Origin: Leucobacter chromiisoli
GTDB taxonomy: Bacteria > Actinomycetota > Actinomycetes > Actinomycetales > Microbacteriaceae
Assembly: GCF_016522505.1 (NCBI RefSeq)
Contig: NZ_JAEHOH010000006.1
Coordinates: 124,001-188,000, forward strand
Direction of reading: 5' to 3'
DNA: 64,000 nucleotides
The position numbers and the translations under genes are program-made. Positions 34,610 to 45,232 of the stretch are shown here, in pieces (position 1 is the stretch's first letter; each line of letters starts with the position of its first letter). The notes below the pieces were generated by a model. The model searched no databases, was not told the origin of the DNA, and saw nothing but the letters and a program-made list of their open reading frames with translations.

Positions 34610-35680
34610 GTGGACCCGACGCCGAACGAAGCCGCCCTCGACGAGGCAGTCGCCGGCCTGCTCGACGCCGCCGGCATCACGGCGCAGCGCAAGCTCATCG
34701 CCCGCATCCTCTCGGCCGGCCTCGGGCTCGGGCACGACGGGGCGTCGCGCCTCGACCTCAAGATCACCGCCGCCGCCGTCGAGGAGATGCGCGCGGCGTA
34801 CCGGCTGTTCAAGCCGTACTCGGCGACGCCCAAGGTGACCATCTTCGGATCGGCGCGCACGCGGGCCCACGACCCGCTGTGGGTCGGCGCCGAGGGCGTG
34901 GCACGAGGACTCACCGAGCAGGGCTGGATGGTGGTGACCGGGGCCGGCCCCGGCATCATGGAGGCCGCCGCGACCGGGGCGGGCCCCGACCGGGCGCTCG
35001 GCGTGTCGATCCGGCTGCCGTTCGAGGAGCGGCCGAACAGCGCCCTCGCGCAGGACAACGGGCACCTCGTCTCGATGAAGTACTTCTTCACCCGCAAGCT
35101 GATGCTCGTGAAGGAGTCGCGCGGCTTCGTCTGCCTGCCCGGCGGCTTCGGCACCATGGACGAGACGTTCGAACTGCTCACGCTGCAGCAGACCGGCAAG
35201 ATGGAGCCGGTGCCCATCGTGCTGCTCGACCGACCCGACGGCACCTTCTGGCGGGGGTTCGCGCGCTTCGTGACGGAGGAGCTCGCGGGATCCGGGATGA
35301 TCGCCGTCGACGACCTCGATCGGGTGCTCGTCACCGACTCGGTGGACGCCGCGATCGACGAGATCACGGGGTTCTGGCGCAACTACGACTCGCTGCGGTG
35401 GTTCGACGATCGCCTCGTGCTGCGGTTGCGCGCCGAGCCGAGCGACGCCGAGCTGGCCGAGCTCGGCGAGCGCTTCTCCGGCCTGTGCCTCACGGGCGGC
35501 ATCGAGCGCACCGAGCCCTTCCCCGCCGAGCGCTCCGATCGGGATCGCCTCGAGCTGCCGCGCATCGTGCTGGTCCCGCGTGAGCGGGCCGTCGGCGACC
35601 TCTACCGGTTGATCCGCGCCCTCAACGAGCTGCCCTCCGCGCCGCCGCCCGCGGTGGCGGAGACGCACCCGGCACCCTAG
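34610..35680 (+). CDS. LOG-family (lysine decarboxylase-like) nucleotide hydrolase
   Basis: The 356-residue protein has a LOG Rossmann domain at about 70-270: VTIFGSARTRAHDPLW, VVTGAGPGIMEAA, and the signature CLPGGFGTMDETFE (PGGxGTxxE). LOG proteins cleave ribose 5-phosphate from nucleotide monophosphates; in plants and some bacteria this frees cytokinins. The extra N-terminal helices and about 80 residues at the C-terminus are the long bacterial form. Substrate unknown, and no isoprenyl transferase is nearby. Confidence 0.87.
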   Translation: MDPTPNEAALDEAVAGLLDAAGITAQRKLIARILSAGLGLGHDGASRLDLKITAAAVEEMRAAYRLFKPYSATPKVTIFGSARTRAHDPLWVGAEGVARGLTEQGWMVVTGAGPGIMEAAATGAGPDRALGVSIRLPFEERPNSALAQDNGHLVSMKYFFTRKLMLVKESRGFVCLPGGFGTMDETFELLTLQQTGKMEPVPIVLLDRPDGTFWRGFARFVTEELAGSGMIAVDDLDRVLVTDSVDAAIDEITGFWRNYDSLRWFDDRLVLRLRAEPSDAELAELGERFSGLCLTGGIERTEPFPAERSDRDRLELPRIVLVPRERAVGDLYRLIRALNELPSAPPPAVAETHPAP

Positions 35681-35734
35681 CACCGGAACGCCGCAACACC
35701 GGAACGCCGGAGCGCCGGAACACCGGAACACCGG
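35681..35734. repeat. Short tandem repeat, 8-bp unit, between convergent genes
   Basis: Seven degenerate copies of AACACCGG (variants AACGCCGG, AGCGCCGG, AACGCCGC) run from the end of the LOG gene to just before the UvrA-like stop. The block fills almost all of the 72-bp gap. Confidence 0.8.
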
Positions 35735-35752
35735 AGCGAGCGGGCCGCGCCG

Positions 35753-38146
<2,394 letters not shown>

Positions 38147-38153
38147 GCGAAAC

Positions 38154-38159
38154 AGAGTA
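38154..38159 (-). promoter_or_regulatory. -10 hexamer TACTCT of the UvrA-like gene
   Basis: TACTCT on the minus strand ends 7 nt before ATG 38146; leaderless spacing. Confidence 0.45.
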
Positions 38160-38235
38160 GCGCGGGGAGCCGACCCCGGGCTTCTCCGATCCAGACCGGT
38201 TCCGCGGGACGACCCGGAGGCGCGGGCGCGGTTGC

Positions 38236-38241
38236 TAGGCT
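38236..38241 (+). promoter_or_regulatory. -10 hexamer TAGGCT of the gene at 38248
   Basis: TAGGCT is followed by 6 nt and ATG 38248; leaderless spacing. Confidence 0.5.
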
Positions 38242-38247
38242 CGCATC

Positions 38248-38634
38248 ATGAGCCTTCCCGAGTCCTGGATCCCGCACCGCCGCGAGGACGGCGAGCTGGT
38301 CGGGTGGATCGAGCCCGTCGGCGAGGGCTTCGTGACCCACGACCTGCTCGGCCGGACCCGGCAGGCGGAGCCGATCGACTGGCTGGACGCGGAGGAGGAT
38401 CTCGAGGCGCTCGGGATCGGGTACCTCGCAGACGTCTACGCGGTCCGCGCGGACGACGGCGGCTGGGTGCGCTCGCGCATCACGGAGGTCTCGACCGACG
38501 GCATCGGCGCCAAGGACGACGACTTCGGCGACGTCGGGGCGCCCGTCGCCCGGTACCGGATCCCCTTCCCGATCGACGACCGGATCGTGCCACTCGCCGA
38601 CGCGCCCGGCGAGGTGCGCGGCCTGCTGGACTGA
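38248..38634 (+). CDS. Conserved-looking small acidic protein, unknown function
   Basis: I do not recognise this 128-residue protein. It is soluble, acidic and rich in aromatic residues at the start (SLPESWIPHRREDGELVGWI), and it ends in a hydrophobic PFPIDDRIVPL segment. Codon use matches the neighbours and a promoter hexamer is well placed, so it is probably real. Its stop overlaps the next gene's start (TGATG), so the two are translationally coupled and may act together at the membrane. Confidence 0.75.
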   Translation: MSLPESWIPHRREDGELVGWIEPVGEGFVTHDLLGRTRQAEPIDWLDAEEDLEALGIGYLADVYAVRADDGGWVRSRITEVSTDGIGAKDDDFGDVGAPVARYRIPFPIDDRIVPLADAPGEVRGLLD

Positions 38635-39542
38635 TGAGGGCGAACGGGGCGGGGACGCCGGCGGCGCGGCCAGGCGCGCTCGCGGCGCTCGCGGCCGCCC
38701 TCGTGTGCGCGATGGCGCCGACATGGTTCGTGCTGGAGCAGCTCTGGCTCGGGGCGGCGCTCGGGGCAGCCGGTCTCGCGGTCGCGGCCCTCGCGGGGAG
38801 GCCCGGGCCGCACCGGGAGAGCGCCGGCGGCGCCGGATCCCGCCCGGCGGAGGGCGACTCCGGTCCGGTGGACGCCGCCGGCCCGTCGGGCGCATCGCCG
38901 GCCCGAACGCCGTCGCTGCTGCGGGATCTGTCGCTCATCGCGGTCGGGCTCGGGATCATCCGCCTCATCCCGCTCGCCGCGGAGCTCGACGACGCCGCGA
39001 TGCTGCGCTTCGCGCTCGCGCTGGGCGGCGCCGTCGCGGTGCCGTACCTCGTCTCGCGCCTCGTCTACCGAGATCGCGCGATCCGCTTCCCGTGGGCCGG
39101 GGGCGGCCGCTGGCGGGTCCCGCACTACGCCTGGCTGCTCGGGGTCGTGGCGCTCGCGGCACTGATCCTGCCCTGGTACTTCATCTCCTCCGGGGTCTAC
39201 CGGAACTGGCCCGTCGTCGACTCCCCGGACCTCATCGCCCGACTCTTCCTCGGCGTCGGCGCGGTCGGCATCTGGGACGAGCTGTTCTTCATCTGCACGG
39301 TGTTCGCGCTGCTGCTGCGTCACTTCCCGGTGTGGCTCGCGAACGCGTTGCAGGCCGTCGTCTTCGTCTCGTTCCTGTGGGAGCTCGGGTATCGGGCCTG
39401 GGGGCCGCTGCTCACGATCCCCTTCGCCCTCGCCCAGGGCCTCATCTTCCTCCGCACCCGCTCGCTCGCCTACGTGGTGACGGTGCACCTGCTCTTCGAC
39501 GCCGTCGTGTTCGCGGTGATCGTCTACGCGCACAACCGGTAG
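38634..39542 (+). CDS. CPBP-like membrane protein
   Basis: A 302-residue protein with two N-terminal helices, a low-complexity loop (about 57-90) and about six further helices. The C-terminal half resembles the CPBP/Abi membrane protease fold: GIWDELFFICTVFALLLRH stands where the EExxxR motif is expected, followed by VVFVSFLWELGY and a last motif TVHLLFDAVVF (HxxxD). The first Glu of the motif is Asp and the Arg is absent, so proteolytic activity is doubtful. It overlaps the upstream small gene by one base. Confidence 0.65.
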   Translation: MRANGAGTPAARPGALAALAAALVCAMAPTWFVLEQLWLGAALGAAGLAVAALAGRPGPHRESAGGAGSRPAEGDSGPVDAAGPSGASPARTPSLLRDLSLIAVGLGIIRLIPLAAELDDAAMLRFALALGGAVAVPYLVSRLVYRDRAIRFPWAGGGRWRVPHYAWLLGVVALAALILPWYFISSGVYRNWPVVDSPDLIARLFLGVGAVGIWDELFFICTVFALLLRHFPVWLANALQAVVFVSFLWELGYRAWGPLLTIPFALAQGLIFLRTRSLAYVVTVHLLFDAVVFAVIVYAHNR

Positions 39543-39559
39543 TCTCCGGGCGCGCGGTC

Positions 39560-39604
39560 GGGGCCGCCCCGCCCGGGGCCGTCCCGCCCGGGGCCGGCCC
39601 GCCC
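39560..39604. repeat. Three tandem 15-bp GC-rich units between convergent genes
   Basis: GGGGCCGCCCCGCCC, GGGGCCGTCCCGCCC and GGGGCCGGCCCGCCC run head to tail (39560-39604). Each can fold on itself (GGGGC/GCCCC-type), so the block may stop transcription from both sides. Confidence 0.7.
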
Positions 39605-39634
39605 GCGGCGCCGCCCCGCCCGCGCGGCGGGGAT

Positions 39635-40075
39635 TCAGCCCGCGAGGAGGGTCGCCAGCCGGCGCACGGCGAACGCGTATCCCTGGGCGCCGCAGCCGGC
39701 GATCACGAAGTCGGCGATGGGGGAGACGTAGGAGCGGTGGCGGAAGGGCTCGCGCGCGTGCACGTTCGAGAGGTGCACCTCGGCGATCGGCAGCGCGACC
39801 CCCGTGAGCGCGTCGCGCAGCACGACCGAGGTGTGGGTGAGCCCGCCGGGGTTGATCACGATGGCGTGGCAGTCCTCGCGCGCTGCGTGGATCGCGTCGA
39901 TGAGCACGCCCTCGTGGTTGCTCTGCACCGGGCGCACCTCCATGTCGAACTCTGCTGCGGTGCGCGCGGCGAGCGCCTCGACGTCTGCGAGGGTCTCGCG
40001 GCCGTAGATATCGGGCTCGCGGGTGCCGAGGAGGTTGAGGTTCGGGCCGTTCACCAGCAGGATTCGCCTGGACAT
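39635..40075 (-). CDS. aroQ: 3-dehydroquinate dehydratase, type II
   Basis: AroQ removes water from 3-dehydroquinate in the shikimate pathway. The 146-residue product is of family length, with [21 protein letters not shown] (catalytic Arg and Tyr), [50 protein letters not shown] (catalytic His and Arg) and [12 protein letters not shown] 40075 has GGGAG upstream. No other shikimate gene is adjacent. The Pr6Pr gene lies upstream on the same strand with a 40-nt gap. Confidence 0.96.
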   Translation of the reverse strand: MSRRILLVNGPNLNLLGTREPDIYGRETLADVEALAARTAAEFDMEVRPVQSNHEGVLIDAIHAAREDCHAIVINPGGLTHTSVVLRDALTGVALPIAEVHLSNVHAREPFRHRSYVSPIADFVIAGCGAQGYAFAVRRLATLLAG

Positions 40076-40115
40076 GTCGTTGCTCCCTCGATCCGCGGAT
40101 GCTGTTGCTCCGATG

Positions 40116-40904
40116 CTACCGGGTGCCGGGTTCCCGGAAGCGGGACCCGGCGGCGCGGGGCTCCCGGGAGCGGGACCCGCGGGAGCGGGACCCGCGGGAG
40201 CGGGACCCGCGGGAGCGGGGCTCCCGGGAGCGGGACCCGCGGGCGCGGGGCTTCCGGGAGCGGAGGCGGATCCGCCCGATCGCGAAGACGAGCGCGCCGA
40301 CGCCCAGGATGGTCGCGGCGATGCCGGCGCAGACGGCGAAGACGGCGGGCGCGCCGTTCTCCGGCGCGAGGAACGGGTACGGCACCCATCCGTCGGTGGC
40401 GCCTCGCGCGAGCACGACGGCGATCCACACCGCGGGGTAGACGAGCAGAGCCCAGAGCCTGCTCCACGGGATCGGCGCCCGTTCGGGGGCGAGGATCCAG
40501 TCGAGCGGCAGCAGGATCGGAGCGGCGATGTGCAGCACGGTGTTCGCCCACTCCACCGAGATGCCCCCGATGTCGCCGAGGGGAGCCAGCAGCAGCGCGT
40601 AGACCGCACCCACGACGACCACGTAAGTCGTCGCAGCCGCTCGAAGGAGGGGGACGAGGCCGCCGCGCGGCGCGCCCCGGAGGAGCGCGGACGCCGAGAG
40701 CACGAGCACTGCCGCTCCGAGCAGATTGCTCTGGATCGTGAAGTACCCGAAGAAGTTGAACGGGTTCGGCGGGCCGCCGATGCGCTTCCAGGTGTCGACG
40801 TAGCTCGCCGCGACCGCGGCCAGGACGAGCGCCGCCAGCGCGACGCGCAGCACCGCGACGACCGCCCGAACGGCGCCGCCTCGCCCCCTCGTATCGACCG
40901 GCAC
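40116..40904 (-). CDS. Pr6Pr-family membrane protein with Arg/Ser repeat tail
   Basis: The 262-residue product begins at GTG 40904. Residues 10-215 hold about six helices of the Pr6Pr family ([58 protein letters not shown]), of unknown function. The last 45 residues are a low-complexity tail of SRG/SRE/SRS repeats coded by a 15-bp minisatellite. The tail is strongly basic and cytoplasmic. Without it the protein would have the usual family length, so the tail looks like an expansion past the original end. Confidence 0.82.
   Translation of the reverse strand: MPVDTRGRGGAVRAVVAVLRVALAALVLAAVAASYVDTWKRIGGPPNPFNFFGYFTIQSNLLGAAVLVLSASALLRGAPRGGLVPLLRAAATTYVVVVGAVYALLLAPLGDIGGISVEWANTVLHIAAPILLPLDWILAPERAPIPWSRLWALLVYPAVWIAVVLARGATDGWVPYPFLAPENGAPAVFAVCAGIAATILGVGALVFAIGRIRLRSRKPRARGSRSREPRSRGSRSRGSRSRGSRSREPRAAGSRFREPGTR
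40132..40255. repeat. 15-bp minisatellite in the 3' end of the Pr6Pr gene
   Basis: GGGAGCGGGACCCGC is exact at 40166-40180, 40181-40195, 40196-40210 and 40226-40240, with variant units at 40211-40225 and 40241-40255 and a decayed one before 40166. The unit length keeps the reading frame. Confidence 0.85.
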
Positions 40905-40910
40905 GGGGCC

Positions 40911-40916
40911 AGCCTA
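40911..40916 (-). promoter_or_regulatory. -10 hexamer TAGGCT of the Pr6Pr gene
   Basis: TAGGCT on the minus strand ends 6 nt before GTG 40904 and fixes that start. Confidence 0.5.
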
Positions 40917-40943
40917 GTGTTCGCGCGGCCCGCGATACCGCGC

Positions 40944-40949
40944 TAGCGT
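40944..40949 (+). promoter_or_regulatory. -10 hexamer TAGCGT of trmB
   Basis: TAGCGT is followed by 6 nt and GTG 40956; leaderless spacing. Confidence 0.5.
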
Positions 40950-40955
40950 AGTCGG

Positions 40956-41765
40956 GTGACCGAGAACGTCGACCAGACCGAGCGCGCCGATCGCGCGGAG
41001 CACGCGAAGAACCCCGAGCACGCCGGCGGGCAGCCGCTGCCCCCGAAGAGCTTCGACCCGGGCACCTTCCGCGACAAGCCCGTGTCGTTCGTGCGCCGCG
41101 GAGGCCGCATGACGCCCTCGCAGGAGCGCGCCTGGGCCGACCACCACGAGAAGTACGTGCTGGACATCCCGCGCGCCGCCGCCGCGACGAGCGTCGCCGA
41201 CGGGGTCGCCCGCGATCCCGAGCAGATCTTCGGGCGGCGCGCCCCGCTCGTCGTCGAGGTCGGGTCGGGGCAGGGGCACGCGATCCTCCACGCCGCGGCC
41301 GAGCGCCCCGACACCGACTTCCTGGCGGTCGAGGTGTTCCGCGCGGGGCTCGCGCGCACGATCATCCGAGCCGAGCTCGCGGGGCTCGAGAACCTCCGCA
41401 TGGTCGAGGCGAACGCGCCCGAGGTGCTCGAGAAGCTCCTGCCCGAGGAATCGGCCGACGAGGTGTGGGTGTTCTTCCCCGACCCGTGGGCGAAGGCGCG
41501 CCACCACAAGCGCCGCCTCGTCTCGGCGGAGTTCGCGGAGATCACGGCCCGGGCGCTGAAGCCGGGCGGGATGCTGCGCCTCGCGACCGACTGGGAGGAC
41601 TACGCCGTGCAAATGCGCGAGGTGCTCGACGCCGCGCCCGCTTTCGAGCGCGACTTCGCGGGGGAGTGGGCCGAGCGATTCGAGGGGCGGGTGCTCACCG
41701 CCTTCGAGAAGAAGGGCGCCGACAAGGGGCGCGCGATCCGGGATCTGAGCTACCGCCGCCGCTGA
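40956..41765 (+). CDS. trmB: tRNA (guanine46-N7)-methyltransferase
   Basis: TrmB methylates G46 in the tRNA variable loop with S-adenosylmethionine. The 269-residue protein has a charged N-terminal extension of about 60 residues, the SAM motif VVEVGSGQGHAILHAA, FLAVEVFRAGLART, and the signature WVFFPDPWAKARHHKRRLV, then LKPGGMLRLATDWEDYA and TAFEKKG near the end. It is monocistronic and ends at a strong bidirectional hairpin. Confidence 0.95.
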   Translation: MTENVDQTERADRAEHAKNPEHAGGQPLPPKSFDPGTFRDKPVSFVRRGGRMTPSQERAWADHHEKYVLDIPRAAAATSVADGVARDPEQIFGRRAPLVVEVGSGQGHAILHAAAERPDTDFLAVEVFRAGLARTIIRAELAGLENLRMVEANAPEVLEKLLPEESADEVWVFFPDPWAKARHHKRRLVSAEFAEITARALKPGGMLRLATDWEDYAVQMREVLDAAPAFERDFAGEWAERFEGRVLTAFEKKGADKGRAIRDLSYRRR

Positions 41766-41776
41766 GCGAGCGGCCC

Positions 41777-41825
41777 CGGATCGGGCGGGCGCGGCGCTCC
41801 GCCCCGCCCGATCCGAGAGCGTCGG
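41777..41825. terminator. Bidirectional hairpin between trmB and the OsmC gene
   Basis: Perfect 13-bp arms CGGATCGGGCGGG (41777-41789) and CCCGCCCGATCCG (41813-41825) lie between convergent stops at 41765 and 41837. Confidence 0.75.
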
Positions 41826-41836
41826 ACGGGCGGCGC

Positions 41837-42268
41837 TCAGGCGAGCGAGGCGCTGAGGGTGATGTCGACCGCCTTCAGCGCCTGGGAGACCGGGCAGCCG
41901 ATCTTCGCCGCCTCGGCGATGCGCTGGAAGTCCTCCTCGGAGATGCCGTCGACCCGGCCGTCGACCGTGAGATGGATGCCGGTGATGCCCGTCCCCGCGA
42001 CGAACGTGACCTCCGCGCTCGTGCTGAGCCGCGTCGGAGGGGTGCCGTTGCTCGCGAGCTCGTTGGAGAAGGCCATCGAGTAGCAGGTGGCGTGGGCGGC
42101 GGCGATCAGCTCCTCGGGGGTGGTCACCGCGCCCGACTCCTCGCCGCGCGCCTTCCAGTTGACGTCGAACGTGCCGACGCCGGAGGTCTCGAGCGTGGTC
42201 TTGCCTGAGCCGCTGGTCAGGTCGCCGTTCCAGACGGTGCTGGCCTTGTTCACGATCGGGGTGGGCAT
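41837..42268 (-). CDS. OsmC-family peroxiredoxin-like protein
   Basis: A 143-residue OsmC protein. The two redox cysteines are Cys62 in AAHATCYSMAFS and Cys125 in KIGCPVSQAL, the pair that reduces organic hydroperoxides in OsmC/Ohr enzymes. The N-terminus (VNKASTVWNGDLTSGSG) and the TTPEELIAAAHATC block are typical of the OsmC branch more than Ohr. ATG 42268 has a strong AGGAGG upstream, unlike many genes here, which suggests high expression. Monocistronic. Confidence 0.92.
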   Translation of the reverse strand: MPTPIVNKASTVWNGDLTSGSGKTTLETSGVGTFDVNWKARGEESGAVTTPEELIAAAHATCYSMAFSNELASNGTPPTRLSTSAEVTFVAGTGITGIHLTVDGRVDGISEEDFQRIAEAAKIGCPVSQALKAVDITLSASLA

Positions 42269-42449
42269 GTCGTTCCTCCTGATGTGCGATGGGTGCGAGA
42301 CCGTCGATCCCGCGCGGCGGCGACGGCCTCGTCGTCCGTGCAGCCAGGCTACCGGACGGGTTCCGAGCCGTCGAGGGACGCGCAGCCGCCCATCGCCGAG
42401 AGCGAGGCTGAGGCTCGGGATCTCCGGCGGAGAATGCGCGATGGCAGAA

Positions 42450-42488
42450 AGCGGGCCTGATCGGCTGTTCCCGCCGATCAGGCCCGCT
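42450..42488 (-). terminator. Strong intrinsic terminator of the tRNA-Arg gene
   Basis: Perfect 16-bp arms AGCGGGCCTGATCGGC and GCCGATCAGGCCCGCT enclose 7 nt, followed on the minus strand by TTCT. It lies 10 nt past the tRNA 3' end. Confidence 0.85.
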
Positions 42489-42498
42489 GTGTCGCTCG

Positions 42499-42571
42499 TG
42501 CCCCCGGAGGGATTCGAACCCCCGACCTACGGTACCGGAAACCGGCGCTCTATCCCCTGAGCTACGGAGGC
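42499..42571 (-). tRNA. tRNA-Arg (anticodon CCG)
   Basis: The 73-nt minus-strand sequence folds as a cloverleaf. The acceptor GCCTCCG pairs with CGGGGGC (one G-U), D-stem GCTC/GAGC, anticodon loop TTCCGGT with anticodon CCG read after T33, and T-arm GGGGG-TTCGAAT-CCCTC. The discriminator is A and CCA is not encoded. It decodes CGG, a frequent arginine codon in such GC-rich genomes. It is divergent from argS, the enzyme that charges it. Confidence 0.95.
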
Positions 42572-42697
42572 GAGCAGCGGCGACTCGACTAGCCTAGCGC
42601 AACTCGGAGCCGCCCCTGTACCGCCCCGCGCCGTCCGAGCGCTCCGCCGCGCGCCGAGCGCGGCACCACCGGGGCCGCGGCGGCGGGCGGCAGCAAC

Positions 42698-42703
42698 TAG
42701 ACT
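42698..42703 (+). promoter_or_regulatory. -10 hexamer TAGACT of argS
   Basis: TAGACT is followed by 8 nt and GTG 42712; leaderless spacing. Confidence 0.5.
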
Positions 42704-42711
42704 GTCTCCTC

Positions 42712-44394
42712 GTGACGCCACAAGAACTCGCCAGCGCCCTCGCCAGGATCCTCACCGACATCATCGCCTCCCGCGGCGACGCCGCCGAGGGCGTCGTCGT
42801 GACCGAGCAGGACACGCAGGTCGAGCGCCCGAAGAACCGGGAGCACGGCGACTGGGCGTCGAACGCGGCCATGAAGTTCGCGAAGCGCCTGGGCACGAAC
42901 CCGCGCGAGCTCGCGACCGAGATCGCGGATCGCGCGGCCGGGATCGACGGCGTCGCGAAGGCAGAGATCGCGGGCCCCGGCTTCATCAACATCACGCTCG
43001 ACGCCGCGAGCGCGGGCGAGACGGCCCGGCGCGTCGTGGAGCAGGGCGAGGCGTACGGCCGGGGCGATGCGCTCGCGGGGCAGCGGATCAACCTGGAGTT
43101 CGTGAGCGCGAACCCGACCGGTCCGCTGCACATGGGACACACCCGCTGGGCCGCGCTCGGCGACTCGACCGCGCGCGTGCTGAGGGCCGCGGGCGCCGAC
43201 GTGACGAGCGAGTACTACATCAACGACGCCGGTGCGCAGATGGACAAGTTCGGCCGCTCGGTCCTCGCCGCGGCGCTCGGCGAGGAGGCGCCGGAGGACG
43301 CCTACCCCGGCGAGTACATCCAGGATCTTGGCCGGCGGGTCGCGGAGCAGATCCCGGGTCTCGGAGAGCTGGCGCGCACCGACCGCGCCGCCGCGCTCGA
43401 GCAGGCGCAGGAGCTCGGCTACCGTCTGCAGCTCGCGGAGATCCAGGACTCGCTCGAGCGATTCAACGTGCACTTCGACGTGTTCTTCTCCGAGCGCACG
43501 CTGCACGCGGCGGGGCCGGACGGCGCGCCGAGCCCCATCGAGGCCGCCGTCGACCGGCTGCGCGAGCAGGGGCACGTCTTCGAGGAGGACGGCGCCATCT
43601 GGGTGCGCACGACCGACTTCGGCGACGACAAGGACCGGGTGTTCACCCGCGGCAACGGCGTCTACACCTACTTCGCCGCCGACGCCGCCTACTACCTCTC
43701 CAAGAAGGATCGCGGCTTCGGCGAGAAGATCTACCTGCTGGGTGCCGACCACCACGGCTACATCGGCCGTCTCACCGCGATCGCGGGCGCGGCGGGCGAC
43801 GATACCGAGACCGACATCACCGTGCTCATCGGCCAGCTGGTGAATCTCAACGGCGCCCGCCTCTCGAAGCGAGCCGGCAACATCATCGAGCTGAACGACC
43901 TGCTCGAGTGGCTCGGTTCTGACGCGCTGCGCTACTGGCTCGCCCGCTACCCGGCCGACTCGCCGCTCGCCCTCGACGGCGAGAAGGTGCGCAGCCGCTC
44001 CAACGACAACCCCGTCTTCTACGTGCAGTATGCCCACGCGCGCACCTGCGCGGTCGACCGCAACGCGGCGACCGCTGGCGTGCGGCGCGAGGACGGCTTC
44101 GCGCCGGGTCTGCTCACCCACGAGACGGAGGCCGAGCTGCTGGGCAAGCTGCAGCAGTACCCGGGCATCGTCGCGGGCGCGGCCGAGCTGCGCGAGCCGC
44201 ACCGGATCGCCCGCTACCTCGAGGAGCTCGCGGGCGCCTTCCACCGGTGGTACGACAACTGCCGCGTGATCCCGCTCCGCGAGGAGCCGGTCGGCGACCT
44301 GCATCGCACGCGCCTGTGGCTGAACGACGCCGCCGGTGTCGTGCTGCGCAACGGGCTCGACCTCCTCGGCGTCTCGGCGCCCGAGCGCCTCTGA
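42712..44394 (+). CDS. argS: Arginyl-tRNA synthetase
   Basis: A class I synthetase of 560 residues. The N-terminal Add-1 domain spans about 1-120, the HIGH motif is HMGH at about 140-143 (NPTGPLHMGHTR), the KMSKS counterpart is RLSKRAG near 383, and the C-terminal anticodon-binding helical domain ends in LRNGLDLLGVSAPERL. It is the first gene of a plus-strand group argS-lmeA-lysA-hom-thrB, the classical argS-lysA-hom neighbourhood of actinobacteria. The arginine tRNA next to it may be chance. Confidence 0.97.
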   Translation: MTPQELASALARILTDIIASRGDAAEGVVVTEQDTQVERPKNREHGDWASNAAMKFAKRLGTNPRELATEIADRAAGIDGVAKAEIAGPGFINITLDAASAGETARRVVEQGEAYGRGDALAGQRINLEFVSANPTGPLHMGHTRWAALGDSTARVLRAAGADVTSEYYINDAGAQMDKFGRSVLAAALGEEAPEDAYPGEYIQDLGRRVAEQIPGLGELARTDRAAALEQAQELGYRLQLAEIQDSLERFNVHFDVFFSERTLHAAGPDGAPSPIEAAVDRLREQGHVFEEDGAIWVRTTDFGDDKDRVFTRGNGVYTYFAADAAYYLSKKDRGFGEKIYLLGADHHGYIGRLTAIAGAAGDDTETDITVLIGQLVNLNGARLSKRAGNIIELNDLLEWLGSDALRYWLARYPADSPLALDGEKVRSRSNDNPVFYVQYAHARTCAVDRNAATAGVRREDGFAPGLLTHETEAELLGKLQQYPGIVAGAAELREPHRIARYLEELAGAFHRWYDNCRVIPLREEPVGDLHRTRLWLNDAAGVVLRNGLDLLGVSAPERL

Positions 44395-44445
44395 CCTCTC
44401 GCGGCCGCAGGAGGCGGCCGCACGACCCTGCGGAAGGAGCGCCCC

Positions 44446-45210
44446 GTGGCAGCTGAGGGAGCGAAGCCGGTCAGGCGGATCCTCGCGGTCGTCGTCGTCC
44501 TCGTGCTGCTCGCGGGCGCGGCGGAGCTCGCACTGCGGCTGATCCTGCCGAGCGTGATCGCCGCGGCGGTGCGCAGCCAGCTGCACCTCACCGCGGACCA
44601 CCCCGTCGACGTGTCCCTCGGCGGATCCGCGCTGCTGCACGCGGTCACGGGCAGGGTCGGGGACGTCACGATCGCCGTGGACGACGCGCCGGTGGGGCAG
44701 GGGATCGTGGTGGGCGCCTCCCTCCACGCCGACTCCGTACCCTTCAACCCGCTCTCCGGCGAGCTCCGCGGCGGCACCGCGCGACTCACCGTCTCGCAGG
44801 AGCAACTGCCGCCCGTCGTCTCGCTGCTCACGCGGGACGTCGCCCAGACGGGCGAGGTGCGGGACGGCGGCCTCGTGGTCGGGCGCGACATCGGCCTGTT
44901 CGGGCAGAACGTGCCGCTCACCTCGACGCTCCGGCTCGGGATCGCCGACGGCGGCGCCGTGGAGGTGCAGCCCACGGCGGTCGGCGTGGCCTCGTTCGAC
45001 CTGTCTGCCGACCAGATCTCCGAGTTCACGGGCGGCCTCCTCGACCCGATCCTGAAGCCCCACACGGTCTGCGTGCGCGACCGCCTGCCGGTGGGGATCG
45101 ACCTCACGGGCATCGAGCTGTCGACCACGGGCAGCGTGCACATCGACGCCGAACTCGCGCCCGGGATCCTCTCGGATCCGGCGCAGCGCGAGCCGGGGAG
45201 CTGCGCATAG
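44446..45210 (+). CDS. LmeA-like (DUF2993) phospholipid-binding protein
   Basis: The 254-residue product starts at GTG 44446 after AAGGAG. One N-terminal hydrophobic helix (about 10-34) should be a signal anchor, and the rest matches the DUF2993 pattern (VDVSLGGSALLHAVTGRVGDVTIAVDDAPV, LLTRDVAQTGEVRDGGLVVGRDIGLFGQNVPLTSTL). The mycobacterial member LmeA binds phospholipids and supports mannan maturation. The function in this organism is unproven. It sits between argS and lysA with a 51-nt gap to argS. Confidence 0.8.
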   Translation: MAAEGAKPVRRILAVVVVLVLLAGAAELALRLILPSVIAAAVRSQLHLTADHPVDVSLGGSALLHAVTGRVGDVTIAVDDAPVGQGIVVGASLHADSVPFNPLSGELRGGTARLTVSQEQLPPVVSLLTRDVAQTGEVRDGGLVVGRDIGLFGQNVPLTSTLRLGIADGGAVEVQPTAVGVASFDLSADQISEFTGGLLDPILKPHTVCVRDRLPVGIDLTGIELSTTGSVHIDAELAPGILSDPAQREPGSCA

Positions 45211-45232
45211 CGCCTCGGGGCGCCTGGCACGC

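Noticed and set aside
40132-40255. The 15-bp repeats as a CRISPR array
   Set aside because: Units are directly adjacent without unique spacers, lie inside a coding frame, and no cas genes are present.
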